From Rhodococcus sp. B50 (lineage in GTDB: Bacteria > Actinomycetota > Actinomycetes > Mycobacteriales > Mycobacteriaceae), in the NCBI RefSeq assembly GCF_013602415.1, contig NZ_WPAG02000002.1:744001-808000 (forward strand): a DNA stretch of 64,000 nt, written 5' to 3'. Made by a program: the position numbers and the translations under genes. Below the pieces are notes generated by a model. That model did not search any database, had not been told where the DNA came from, and saw only the letters and a program-made list of their open reading frames with translations. Positions 16,212 to 25,011 of this stretch are shown in pieces (position 1 is the stretch's first letter; every line of letters begins with the position of its first letter).

Positions 16212-17582
16212 TCAACCGATCCTTGTCCGACTGCCGAGGATGCCCTGGGGGCGGATGACCAGGATCACGATGAGTACGAGCAGACCGCCGATGTACTTCA
16301 GGTCCGGGTTGATCAGGAGGGTGGACAGCTGGACGAGGAGGCCCACCACCACGCATCCGACCAGCGCGCCGTAGGCGGTACCGAGGCCGCCGAGGATGAT
16401 GCCGGCGAACATCAGCAGGAGAAGTTTGAAGCCCATCTCCCACTGCACGCGCCCTCCGAGCTCCGACAGGCCGAAGAGCACACCGCCGAGTGCGGCGAGT
16501 CCGCCGCCGAGCCCCCACACGAAACGGATGACGTGTTCGACGTCGATCCCCGATGACGCCGCGAGGTCGCGGTTGTCGGCCACGGCGCGCATGGCTTTGC
16601 CGATCCGGGTGCGCTGCAGCAGCAGGGCCACCCCGACGAGCACCACGAGGCTGATCACGATGCACGCGAGGTTGACCGGTGTGATCGCGATCGGCCCCCA
16701 TACCAGCTGTTGCTGGGCCTGGTAGTCGTCGAAGGGCTGTGTGCGGTCGGAGAAGAAGGCCAGGATGAGATACCGCAACGAGATCGCGAGGCCGATCGAG
16801 ACCACCAGCTGAGCGATCAGGCCGGTGCGGCGCCGCCGGAGCGGAGCCCAGATCAGCGTGTTGTTGAGCAGGCCGATGATGATGCCGACGATCACCGCCA
16901 GGATCGTGGCGGGTATCAAGTGGACGCCGAGCGTGACGTTGAAGATCCACGCCGCGACCGCCCCGAGGGTCACCAACTCGCCGTGGGCGAAGTTCGTCAG
17001 GCCCGTGGTGCCGAAGATGAGGCTCAGGCCCACCCCTGCGATGGCGATGACCAGGCCGAAACGCAGACCGTCGACGATCGTGCGCACCAGCGTCTCGCTC
17101 CAGGCGACCGTCGAGCCGGTGCGTGCCTCTCCGAACGAGAAGATCACCGTGTTGGCCTGTCCCGGCGCCACTTCCCGGGTGACGGAGGTCTGGACGGTGA
17201 CGTCGTCGGGCAGGCTCTCGGTGTCGATGTCGAAGACGTAGGTGCCCGGCGGGACGGTGAGTTCCCAACGTCCGCCGTCGGCCGACTCGGCTTCGGCGAC
17301 CACCTCGCCGCCACTGGTCGTCGCACGGACGACGACGCCGTCGAGGCGTTCACCGGCGTTGTTGAGTGTGCCGCGGACCGTCACCCCCTCCGCGGACTCC
17401 TCGCCGGGGGACGCCGGTGCCGTGTTCGCGGGCGGCGAAGGTGGATCCGGGGGATCCTGCGCGGAGGAGAATCCGACGCCGAGAAGGACGAACAGGACAC
17501 TCGCGAGCGTGACGAGTGCGGCGCGGACCGATCGGCGGAGTGTCGACGTCGGTGGTCGCCGACATCCCGAGGTTGGGGCCAC
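16212..17582 (-). CDS. livH: LivH permease fused to exported carboxypeptidase-regulatory-like domain
   Basis: 456 residues, against about 290-310 for ordinary LivH. The C-terminal part (about 158-456) is a complete permease with GLSLIFGTTGLTNFAHGE and RPQGILG. The N-terminal 157 residues consist of a signal-peptide-like helix (20-41), a Pro/Ala/Ser linker, and a beta-rich domain at about 66-150 (VTVRGTLNNAGERLDGVVV, YVFDIDTESLPDDV) of the CarboxypepD_reg/Ig-like type. That domain should sit outside the membrane. It is the first gene of the liv operon. A perfect inverted repeat lies 50 bases upstream of the start. Confidence 0.85.
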   Translation of the reverse strand: MAPTSGCRRPPTSTLRRSVRAALVTLASVLFVLLGVGFSSAQDPPDPPSPPANTAPASPGEESAEGVTVRGTLNNAGERLDGVVVRATTSGGEVVAEAESADGGRWELTVPPGTYVFDIDTESLPDDVTVQTSVTREVAPGQANTVIFSFGEARTGSTVAWSETLVRTIVDGLRFGLVIAIAGVGLSLIFGTTGLTNFAHGELVTLGAVAAWIFNVTLGVHLIPATILAVIVGIIIGLLNNTLIWAPLRRRRTGLIAQLVVSIGLAISLRYLILAFFSDRTQPFDDYQAQQQLVWGPIAITPVNLACIVISLVVLVGVALLLQRTRIGKAMRAVADNRDLAASSGIDVEHVIRFVWGLGGGLAALGGVLFGLSELGGRVQWEMGFKLLLLMFAGIILGGLGTAYGALVGCVVVGLLVQLSTLLINPDLKYIGGLLVLIVILVIRPQGILGSRTRIG

Positions 17583-17632
17583 GCAGGTCCTCCCGGTCGG
17601 TGCGCTGTCATCGAGCGCGGCACCGCGCCCGA

Positions 17633-17658
17633 GGTGTCATCCGAACAGGGATGACACC
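17633..17658. promoter_or_regulatory. Inverted repeat upstream of the liv operon
   Basis: Perfect 10-bp arms GGTGTCATCC and GGATGACACC separated by six bases, in the 253-base region between divergent livH and polA. It lies 51 bases upstream of the livH start and 178 bases upstream of polA, so it more likely regulates livH. It could be an operator or a hairpin in the livH leader. Confidence 0.5.
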
Positions 17659-17835
17659 GGACTACGGTGTCGTGACAGGGGACTCTATCGGCTGCGACGC
17701 GGCTCGAGGGAAAAATTGGATCACCCGGACGTTTCGGTCTCGTTTCTTCGGTCGACGAGCGTTCGCAGATGGCGGCGGGACGCAGGTCGGGCGGTGTGGC
17801 CGACGCTGTCGCCCACGGTCCCTAGACTGGCACGC

Positions 17836-20559
17836 GTGACCCGTGCATCCACTTCCGCGACGTCCACCGCGGCCACCGACGACCGCCCGACCCTGCTGCT
17901 CCTCGACGGCCATTCGCTCGCGTTCCGCGCGTTCTACGCGCTGCCCGCCGAGAACTTCAAGACCCACAGCGGGCAGACCACGAACGCGGTCTACGGGTTC
18001 ACCTCCATGCTCATCAACCTGCTGCGCGACGAACAGCCCACGCACGTCGCGGCGGCATTCGACGTCAGCCGCAAGACCTTCCGTGCCGAACTGTTCGCCG
18101 CCTACAAGGCCCAGCGCAGCGCCGCGCCCGACGATTTCAAGGGCCAGATCGACCTCACCAAGGACGTCCTCGGCGCGATGGGTATCCCGGTCATGGCGAT
18201 CGAGGGTTACGAGGCCGACGACATCATCGCCACGCTCGCCACGCAGGCGCATGCCCAGGGCTTCAAGGTGCTCGTGGTGACGGGCGACCGCGACGCGCTC
18301 CAGCTCGTCAACGGCGACATCACGGTGCTGTACCCGCGGCGCGGCGTCTCCGACCTGACGCGGTTCACCCCCGAGGCGGTGGAGGAGAAGTACGGGCTCA
18401 CCCCCGAGCAGTATCCCGACTTCGCGGCGCTGCGCGGCGACCCGAGCGACAATCTGCCCGGCATCCCCGGTGTCGGCGAGAAGACCGCCGCGAAGTGGAT
18501 CCGCGAGTACGGAAGCCTGAGCGGACTCGTCGACCGGGTCGACGAGGTACGCGGGAAGACCGGAGACGCGCTGCGCGAGAATCTGTCCAACGTGCTGCTC
18601 AACCGTCAGCTCACCGAGATGGTGCGCGACGTGGCGGTGCCCTACGCCCCCGAGCAGCTCGCGCTCGCCCCGTGGGACCGCGACCGGATCCACCGCCTCT
18701 TCGACGATCTCGAGTTCAAGGTGCTGCGCGACCGGCTGTTCGAGACGCTCTCGTCGGCCGAGCCCGAGGCCGAGGAGGGCTTCGAGGTGCGCGGCGGGAT
18801 CGTCGAGCCGGGTGCTCTCGGCGACTGGCTGGCCGAACACGCTCCGGCGGGCCGACGACACGGACTCGCCGTGGTGGGCACCGGCACCCCCTACGGCGGC
18901 GACGCGACCGCGATCGCCGTCGCCGGGGCCGACGGCGAGGGTGCCTACGTGAGCACCGTGGCGCTCACCCCCGAGGACGAGAACGCCCTCGCTGCATGGC
19001 TCGCAAATCCTGCGGTGGAGAAGGCGGTGCACGAGGCGAAGCCCGCCATCCACGCGCTGCGCGGTCGCGGCTGGTTGCTCGCCGGCATCACCAGCGACAC
19101 GGCGCTCGCCGCCTATCTGGTGCGGCCCGGGCAGCGCTCGTTCAAGCTCGACGACCTGTCGCTGCGCTACCTCAAGCGGGAGCTTCGGGTGGAAGAGTCC
19201 GGGGCGCAACAACTCTCGTTGCTCGACGACGAGGACGCGGCCGACGCACAGGCGGCCGAGGCCCAGATCCTCGCGGCGCGCGCCGTCGTCGACCTCGCCG
19301 CGGCCCTCGACACCGAACTCGGCGACATCGAGTCGGTGCGGCTGCTCACCGAGATGGAACTGCCTCTGCTCGAGGTCCTTGCGGACCTCGAGGCCACCGG
19401 CATCGCCGTCGACGCGACGCACCTGCACGACCTGCAGTCCGAATTCGCGGCCCAGGTCGCCGCGGCCGCGAACGCCGCCTACGAGGTCATCGGCAAGCAG
19501 ATCAATCTCGGTTCGCCGAAGCAGCTGCAGGTGGTGCTGTTCGACGAGCTCGAGATGCCGAAGACGAAGAAGACCAAGACCGGCTACACCACCGACGCCG
19601 ACGCGCTGCAGAACCTGTTCGACAAGACGGGCCACCCCTTCCTCGAACACCTGCTCGCGCACCGTGAGCACACCAAGATGAAGACCACCGTCGACGGGCT
19701 GATCAAGTCCGTCGCCGACGACGGCCGCATCCACACCACCTTCAACCAGACCGTCGCGGCGACGGGCCGGCTCTCGTCGACCGAGCCGAATCTGCAGAAC
19801 ATCCCGGTGCGGACCGAGGCCGGTCGCCGGATCCGCGACGGCTTCGTCGTGGGCGACGGCTTCGACGTGCTGCTCACCGCCGATTACAGCCAGATCGAGA
19901 TGCGCATCATGGCGCACCTGTCGGCCGACGAGGGGCTCATCGAGGCCTTCCGCACCGGCGAGGACCTGCACACCTTCGTGGCGTCGCGCGCGTTCGGGCT
20001 GCCGCTCGAGGAGGTCACCCCGGAGCTGCGTCGCCGGGTCAAGGCGATGTCCTACGGCCTCGCCTACGGGCTGAGCGCCTACGGATTGGCCCAGCAGCTG
20101 AAGATCTCCACCGACGACGCCCGCGAACACATGGAGGCCTATTTCACCCGCTTCGGCGGCGTGCGCGATTACCTCTACAACGTGGTCGAGGAGGCCCGCA
20201 AGGTCGGCTTCACGTCCACCCTGTACGGCCGCCGGCGGTACCTGCCCGACCTCAACAGCGACAACCGGCAGCGCCGGGAGATCGCCGAGCGCGCCGCGCT
20301 GAACGCCCCCATCCAGGGCACGGCCGCCGACATCATCAAGGTCGCGATGATCGACGTGCAGAAGGCGCTGAACGAGGCCGGGTTGCGGTCGCGGATGCTG
20401 CTGCAGGTGCACGACGAACTCGTGCTCGAGGTGGTCGAATCCGAACGCGAGCAGGTCGAGGCGCTCGTGCGCGACAAGATGGATTCGGTGATCGAGCTGT
20501 CGGTGCCGCTCGAGGTCTCGGTCGGCTACGGCCGCAGCTGGGACGCCGCCGCACACTGA
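17836..20559 (+). CDS. polA: DNA polymerase I
   Basis: 907 residues, close to the length of mycobacterial Pol I. It has an N-terminal 5'-3' flap exonuclease (about 15-300), a degenerate 3'-5' exonuclease-like domain (about 315-500) and a polymerase domain. Polymerase motif A is DYSQIE at 683-688 and motif C is VHDE at 858-861. The proofreading domain lacks the DxE metal ligands (VVGTGTP occupies that place), so proofreading is not expected. The GTG start aligns with the family N-terminus (DDRPTLLLLDGHSLAFRAF follows). It works in Okazaki fragment maturation and excision repair. It forms a single-gene unit ended by a large palindrome. Confidence 0.95.
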   Translation: MTRASTSATSTAATDDRPTLLLLDGHSLAFRAFYALPAENFKTHSGQTTNAVYGFTSMLINLLRDEQPTHVAAAFDVSRKTFRAELFAAYKAQRSAAPDDFKGQIDLTKDVLGAMGIPVMAIEGYEADDIIATLATQAHAQGFKVLVVTGDRDALQLVNGDITVLYPRRGVSDLTRFTPEAVEEKYGLTPEQYPDFAALRGDPSDNLPGIPGVGEKTAAKWIREYGSLSGLVDRVDEVRGKTGDALRENLSNVLLNRQLTEMVRDVAVPYAPEQLALAPWDRDRIHRLFDDLEFKVLRDRLFETLSSAEPEAEEGFEVRGGIVEPGALGDWLAEHAPAGRRHGLAVVGTGTPYGGDATAIAVAGADGEGAYVSTVALTPEDENALAAWLANPAVEKAVHEAKPAIHALRGRGWLLAGITSDTALAAYLVRPGQRSFKLDDLSLRYLKRELRVEESGAQQLSLLDDEDAADAQAAEAQILAARAVVDLAAALDTELGDIESVRLLTEMELPLLEVLADLEATGIAVDATHLHDLQSEFAAQVAAAANAAYEVIGKQINLGSPKQLQVVLFDELEMPKTKKTKTGYTTDADALQNLFDKTGHPFLEHLLAHREHTKMKTTVDGLIKSVADDGRIHTTFNQTVAATGRLSSTEPNLQNIPVRTEAGRRIRDGFVVGDGFDVLLTADYSQIEMRIMAHLSADEGLIEAFRTGEDLHTFVASRAFGLPLEEVTPELRRRVKAMSYGLAYGLSAYGLAQQLKISTDDAREHMEAYFTRFGGVRDYLYNVVEEARKVGFTSTLYGRRRYLPDLNSDNRQRREIAERAALNAPIQGTAADIIKVAMIDVQKALNEAGLRSRMLLQVHDELVLEVVESEREQVEALVRDKMDSVIELSVPLEVSVGYGRSWDAAAH

Positions 20560-20587
20560 GCCCTACAGGAACACCGAGACGCACATA

Positions 20588-20629
20588 CGACGGCGCCCGC
20601 CCCCGGAATTCCGGGGGCGGGCGCCGTCG
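20588..20629. terminator. Large bidirectional terminator after polA / trxA
   Basis: A 19-bp perfect stem closed by AATT. The whole 42-base element is a perfect palindrome, between the convergent polA and thioredoxin genes. Confidence 0.85.
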
Positions 20630-20640
20630 ACGCGAGTGGG

Positions 20641-21012
20641 TCAGCCCTGCTCGGCGCGAGCCTCCGCGATCTGCTTGCGCACATCGTCCATGTCGAGGTT
20701 CTTCACCTGCGAGACGAGATCCTCGAGGGCGGCAGGCGGAAGAGCGCCGGCCTGGTTGTAGACGAGGATGCCTTCGCGGAACGCCATGATCGTGGGGATC
20801 GAGCGGATGTTCGCCGCCGCCGCGATGGCCTGCTCGGCTTCGGTGTCGACCTTCGCGTGCACGACGTCGGGGTGCTTGTCCGAGGATGCCTCGAAGGTGG
20901 GCGCGAACTGCTTGCACGGGCCGCACCAGTCGGCCCAGAAGTCCACGAGCACGATGTCGTTGCTCGTGACGACCTCGTCGAAGTCCTGCTGAGTGAGAGC
21001 CTTGGTTGCCAC
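20641..21012 (-). CDS. trxA: Thioredoxin
   Basis: A 123-residue thioredoxin with the catalytic WCGPC (active-site motif in FWADWCGPCKQF) and the conserved cis-proline segment SIPTIMAF. The start is the GTG at 21010-21012 behind AAAGGA. Longer in-frame starts add unrelated residues. The C-terminus after the thioredoxin fold is extended by about 15 residues (MDDVRKQIAEARAEQG). It acts as a cytoplasmic dithiol reductant supplied by thioredoxin reductase. It is transcribed alone, convergent with polA. Confidence 0.92.
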   Translation of the reverse strand: MATKALTQQDFDEVVTSNDIVLVDFWADWCGPCKQFAPTFEASSDKHPDVVHAKVDTEAEQAIAAAANIRSIPTIMAFREGILVYNQAGALPPAALEDLVSQVKNLDMDDVRKQIAEARAEQG

Positions 21013-21152
21013 GGAAATCCTTTCGGTCGGGCGTGTCGACGGGTCCAACATCCGGCCGCCGTTGTTTCTTCCCGTCACGTGTTCCTTTCGCCCACGCTAC
21101 GTGACGGCACCGCTTCGGGGGACGCGTCGAGACGGGCGAATCGACGGATGCG

Positions 21153-22160
21153 TCACACGCCTACAGGCTCGACGGCGCGACGGAAGGTTCGGCGATAGGC
21201 CTGCGGTGTGGTCTGCCGCAGCCGCAGGAAATGCTGACGCAGCACCGCGGCGGTGCCGAACCCGACACGGTCGGCCACCACGTCCACGGGAAGGTCCGTC
21301 TCCTCGAGAAGCCGCTGGGCGGCCAGTACCCGCTGGTCGCGGAGCCAGCGGGCGGGGGTGGCCCCGACTTCGGCGACGAAACGACGCGCGAACGTGCGTG
21401 CCGACATGTGTGCCTTCCGGGCCAAGGCGGCCACGGGGAGTTCCTGATCGAGATGTGCGCTCATCCAGTCGAGCAGCGGCGCCAGCGACTCGTCCTTGCA
21501 TTCGGGCAGCGGCATCGCGACGTACTGTGCCTGTCCGCCGTCGCGATGCGGCGGTACGACCATGCGCCGGGCGATCGTGTTGGCGACCTGCGCTCCCTGC
21601 ACGGTGCGCACGATGTGCAGGCACAGGTCGATGCCGGCCGCGGTGCCTGCGGCGGTGAGCACGGACCGGTCGTCGACGTAGAGCACGTCCCGGTCGACCT
21701 GTGCTGTCGGGTACATCCGGGCGAGACGATCGGCGTGCATCCAATGGGTCGTGCAGCGGCGCCCGTCGAGTAGCCCGGCCGCGCCGAGGATGAACGCGCC
21801 GGTGCACATGCTCGCCACGCGCGCGCCTCGATCGACGGCTGCGCGCAGTTTCGCGAACAGCGGTTCGAGGCGCTCGTCGTCGAGCCCGATGCCCTCGCTG
21901 TTCACCGCCGGCAGCAGGATCAGATCGGCGTCGTCGAGCAGATCGAGCGTGTGAGGCACTTCGATGGTGTAGCCGAACCGGGTGTGCACGGGCTCGGTGG
22001 TCGCGGCGACGAGGTGGAAGTCGTAGGTGGGCAGGCCGTCGTCGGAGCGGTCGAACCCGAACACCTCGCACGCCACGCCGAGTTCGAACGTCTCGACGTA
22101 GGGGAGGAGGGGGACGACCACCTTCTCGAGCCGGCCGGTGATTCGAGGTGTTCCGGACAC
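21153..22160 (-). CDS. GlxA-type transcriptional regulator (DJ-1/PfpI + AraC domains)
   Basis: About 335 residues. The N-terminal DJ-1/PfpI-like domain (about 15-185) contains FELGVACEVFGF and the nucleophile-elbow-like SMCTGAFILGAAGLL. The C-terminal AraC/XylS DNA-binding domain has two helix-turn-helices (about 235-325, with ARTFARRFVAEVGATPARWL and VADRVGFGT). Such proteins often sense small metabolites and activate a neighbouring gene. GTG at 22158-22160 is taken as the start; the N-terminus before RLEKVVVPLLP is uncertain. A 39-residue membrane peptide gene diverges from it 93 bases away and may be its target. Confidence 0.82.
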   Translation of the reverse strand: MSGTPRITGRLEKVVVPLLPYVETFELGVACEVFGFDRSDDGLPTYDFHLVAATTEPVHTRFGYTIEVPHTLDLLDDADLILLPAVNSEGIGLDDERLEPLFAKLRAAVDRGARVASMCTGAFILGAAGLLDGRRCTTHWMHADRLARMYPTAQVDRDVLYVDDRSVLTAAGTAAGIDLCLHIVRTVQGAQVANTIARRMVVPPHRDGGQAQYVAMPLPECKDESLAPLLDWMSAHLDQELPVAALARKAHMSARTFARRFVAEVGATPARWLRDQRVLAAQRLLEETDLPVDVVADRVGFGTAAVLRQHFLRLRQTTPQAYRRTFRRAVEPVGV

Positions 22161-22253
22161 GGTATCCAGTGTGACAGCGCGATGGCAGAAAATCGAGGTT
22201 CTCCGACGATTCTGCCACTGTCGAGGCAGGCTCCGACGCAGCATGCTCGAAGC

Positions 22254-22373
22254 ATGATCCTGACGGTCCTGGTTCTCCTGACGACCTTCCTGCTCCTCGA
22301 CGTGCTGGCCCTCACCGGTCGCACGCCCGACACCCATCGGGAAGTGACGCAGTTCGGCGACTACCGCTTCTGA
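22254..22373 (+). CDS. 39-residue single-span membrane peptide
   Basis: A small open frame (ATG 22254, TGA 22371-22373) encoding a peptide with one very hydrophobic helix (ILTVLVLLTTFLLLDVLAL, residues 2-20) and a short polar tail THREVTQFGDYRF. It is divergent from the GlxA-type regulator. The ribosome binding site is weak. A clean membrane helix followed by a charged tail argues for a real gene, but no family is recognised. Confidence 0.45.
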   Translation: MILTVLVLLTTFLLLDVLALTGRTPDTHREVTQFGDYRF

Positions 22374-22392
22374 ACCCCGCCCCTCACCGCGC

Positions 22393-22944
22393 TCAGGTGA
22401 GCAACCACTCCCGCTTGGCGTCGCCGTCCCAGCGCCGCACACCCGCGCTCGACCCGGACAGCTGCCGTTCCGGTGTCTGCGCCGCCACGATTGCCGCCCC
22501 GACCCGTGCGGCCGGCACCCGCCGTGCCAGGGTGACGTGCGGTGTCCACTCGCCCGGCCGGATGTGCGCCGGAATCCCCGGGCACTCCGCCAGTGACTCG
22601 AACACCCGCGCCTGGAGTTCGAGCAGGTCGATCGACGGCACGACCGTGCGGGCGAGCGTCGCGTACCGGCCGCCGAAGATCACCACACCGCCGAGCCGGA
22701 CAGTGATCCGCCGGACCGTGATCGCGGCACGCACCGCGTCCTCGAGTTCGGGTGGCACGGCGTGAGCGACGAACAGCGTGACGTGCGGACGGTTGGATTC
22801 GGAACGGACGCGCGCCTGACTGTGCAGGCCTGCCTCGAGCAGGCGCGTCCACTCGTCGCGCACCGCCGCGTCGAGCGGGGTGTCGAGGAGGAGTTCCACC
22901 GACTGGACCACGGTAGGCAATGATGGCCGGGTGACCGACGACAC
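22393..22944 (-). CDS. 2H phosphoesterase / 2'-5' RNA ligase family protein
   Basis: 183 residues with the two hallmark HxT motifs of the 2H phosphoesterase family: RPHVTLFV (about 54-60) and TPHVTLARR (about 134-142). Members cleave or form 2'-5' or cyclic phosphodiester bonds in RNA or nucleotides; the bacterial substrate here is unknown. Its 5' end overlaps the 5' end of the divergent dehydrogenase gene by 14 bases if that gene starts at GTG 22931. The two genes would then share a very compact or overlapping promoter region. Confidence 0.82.
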   Translation of the reverse strand: MSSVTRPSLPTVVQSVELLLDTPLDAAVRDEWTRLLEAGLHSQARVRSESNRPHVTLFVAHAVPPELEDAVRAAITVRRITVRLGGVVIFGGRYATLARTVVPSIDLLELQARVFESLAECPGIPAHIRPGEWTPHVTLARRVPAARVGAAIVAAQTPERQLSGSSAGVRRWDGDAKREWLLT

Positions 22945-24019
22945 CGCAATGCTTCAGCGCCACCGCATCGGACTTCTCGAGGGAGACGGCATCGGCCTCG
23001 AGATCGTGCCGGCGACCCGCAGGGTCGTCGACACCGCCGTCGCAGCAGTCGGGGGAGTCGCGATCGACTGGGTCCCGTTGCCGGTGGGCGCCACCGCCAT
23101 CGACACCCACGGCAGTCCGCTGCCGCAGGAGACCCTCGACGCCCTCGCCGAGCTCGACGTGTGGATCCTCGGCCCGCACGACAGCGCCTCCTACCCACCC
23201 GAGTTCCGGGGGCAGCTCACCCCGGGCGGACGGATCCGCAAACATTTCGACCTCTACGCGAACATCCGGCCCGCCTGCGCGCTGCCCGGGGTGGCGTCGG
23301 TCTCGCCGAGGATGGACCTCGTCGTCGTCCGGGAGAACACGGAGGGCTTCTACGCCGACCGCAACATGGCCGTCGGCAGCGGCGAGTTCATGCCCACACC
23401 CGACATCGCGCTCGCGGTCGGGGTGATCACCCGCGCGGCCTGTGAACGCATCGCGCACACCGCCTTCGACCTCGCGTCGCGTCGCCGCAAGCGTGTCACC
23501 ATCGTGCACAAGGCGAACGTGCTCTCCCGCACCACCGGACTGTTCCGGGACGTGTGCCAGGAAGTGGGACGCCTCTACCCGAGCGTCGCCGTCGACGACC
23601 AGCACGTCGACGCGATGGCCGCGCTGCTCGTGCGCCGCGGCGCCGACTTCGACGTGATCGTGACGGAGAACATGTTCGGTGACATCCTGTCCGACCTCGC
23701 CGCCGAACTCTCCGGCTCGCTCGGCACCGCGGCGTCGATCAACGCGTCGCGTACCAAGGCGATGGCTCAGGCCGCGCACGGCGCCGCACCGGACATCGCC
23801 GGGCAGGGCCGCGCCAATCCGATCGCGCTGATCCTCTCCGCCGCCATGCTTCTCGACCGCCTCGGTGCCCGAGCGGACATCGAGTTCTCCGCCGCTGCCC
23901 GCAACATCGAGGACGCGGTACGCGCGACGGTCGCGGCGGGTGTCGCCACCGCCGATCTCGGTGGTACCGCCTCGACGGACGAGTTCACCGCCGCCGTCGT
24001 CGCTCGCCTCGGGGCCTGA
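22931..24019 (+). CDS. Isocitrate/isopropylmalate/tartrate dehydrogenase-family enzyme
   Basis: A 362-residue NAD(P)-dependent beta-decarboxylating dehydrogenase. GLLEGDGIGLEI (nucleotide-fold start), YANIRPACALPG, the VVRENTEGFYADRN loop, K in HKANVL and the DILSDLAAEL metal-binding segment are all present. The RENTEGFYADRN form and the absence of a leu operon make tartrate/malate dehydrogenase or a relative more likely than LeuB. The start is uncertain between GTG 22931 (used) and ATG 22949; neither has a strong ribosome binding site. Confidence 0.82.
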   Translation: MTDDTAMLQRHRIGLLEGDGIGLEIVPATRRVVDTAVAAVGGVAIDWVPLPVGATAIDTHGSPLPQETLDALAELDVWILGPHDSASYPPEFRGQLTPGGRIRKHFDLYANIRPACALPGVASVSPRMDLVVVRENTEGFYADRNMAVGSGEFMPTPDIALAVGVITRAACERIAHTAFDLASRRRKRVTIVHKANVLSRTTGLFRDVCQEVGRLYPSVAVDDQHVDAMAALLVRRGADFDVIVTENMFGDILSDLAAELSGSLGTAASINASRTKAMAQAAHGAAPDIAGQGRANPIALILSAAMLLDRLGARADIEFSAAARNIEDAVRATVAAGVATADLGGTASTDEFTAAVVARLGA

Positions 24020-24067
24020 GCTTCGGGTTTGCATTCGCCCCCCTCCCGGGTTGGATACTGTTCGACT

Positions 24068-25000
24068 GTGAATCGAGCAGTGCACACCCGCCGCGCGACC
24101 TCGTGGGTGCGTGGTGGCGCCCGGATCCTGAGCCGGCTGGCGGGGGGAGTCGCGGTGCTCGCCCTCGCGACCGGGTGCGTGGTGAACACCGAATCGACCG
24201 TCCCGCCCGGCGACCGGGTCGGCGTCGAGAAGGTCGACGCCATCGCCGACCGGTTGCCACCCGACATCGCCGACGGCGGAACCCTCGACGTCGGGGTGAA
24301 CGTCCCGTACGCCCCCAACGAGTTCAAGGACGACGACGGGACCATCGTCGGCTTCGGTGTCGAACTCGTCCAGGCCCTCGGCGACGTCCTCGGACTCGAG
24401 GCGGTGCTCAACGAAGCGGACTTCGACCGGATCATCCCGGCCGTCCAGGCCGGCACGTTCGAGATGGGCTCGTCGTCGTTCACCGACACCAAGGAACGCG
24501 AGGAATCGGTCGACTTCGTCACCTACTACAGCGCCGGGGTGCAGTGGGCGCAGCGCACCGGCGAATCCGTCGACCCCGCCAACGCGTGCGGACTGCGGGT
24601 GGCGGTGCAGACCACCACGATCGAGGACCTCGAGGAGGTCCCGGCCAAGAGCGAGGAGTGCGTCGCCCGCGGGCTGCCGCCCATCGACAAGGTCAAGTAC
24701 GACAGCCAGGACGAGGCCGCCAACGCCCTGATCCTCGGCCGGGTGGACGCACTGTCCGCCGACTCGCCGGTCACGGCGTACGTCATCTCCCGCAGCGAGG
24801 GACGACTCGAGCCTGCCGGTGAGGTCTTCGACGCTGCGCCCTACGGATTCGTCGTCGCCAAGGGCTCGCCGTTCGGTCCCGTACTGCAGCAGGCGATGCA
24901 GTACCTCATCGACTCCGGTGCGTACGACGAGATCATCGCGCGCTGGGGCATGGAGGACGGCGCCATCACCACGTCGCAGATCAACGGCGCGACGAGCTGA
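24068..25000 (+). CDS. Polar amino acid ABC substrate-binding lipoprotein
   Basis: 310 residues. The signal peptide with lipobox LALATGC places the lipidated cysteine near residue 38, followed by a family 3 solute-binding domain ([16 protein letters not shown] onward; [17 protein letters not shown]). The GTG start at 24068 lies seven bases after TACTGT (24056-24061), the arrangement of a leaderless actinobacterial transcript. An upstream GTG at 24029 would have no signal. It heads a three-gene importer operon with a permease and an ATPase. Ligand unknown; the two cysteines in the mature domain (NACGL, SEECVA) may form a disulfide. Confidence 0.87.
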   Translation: MNRAVHTRRATSWVRGGARILSRLAGGVAVLALATGCVVNTESTVPPGDRVGVEKVDAIADRLPPDIADGGTLDVGVNVPYAPNEFKDDDGTIVGFGVELVQALGDVLGLEAVLNEADFDRIIPAVQAGTFEMGSSSFTDTKEREESVDFVTYYSAGVQWAQRTGESVDPANACGLRVAVQTTTIEDLEEVPAKSEECVARGLPPIDKVKYDSQDEAANALILGRVDALSADSPVTAYVISRSEGRLEPAGEVFDAAPYGFVVAKGSPFGPVLQQAMQYLIDSGAYDEIIARWGMEDGAITTSQINGATS

Positions 25001-25011
25001 GAAAGGGAACC

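Noticed and set aside
17662-20556. Very long open frame on the minus strand opposite polA (about 960 codons)
   Set aside because: It is the antisense of polA in very GC-rich DNA; the composition is Val/Gly/Asp/Arg/His repeats with no recognisable domain, and it runs through the divergent promoter region.
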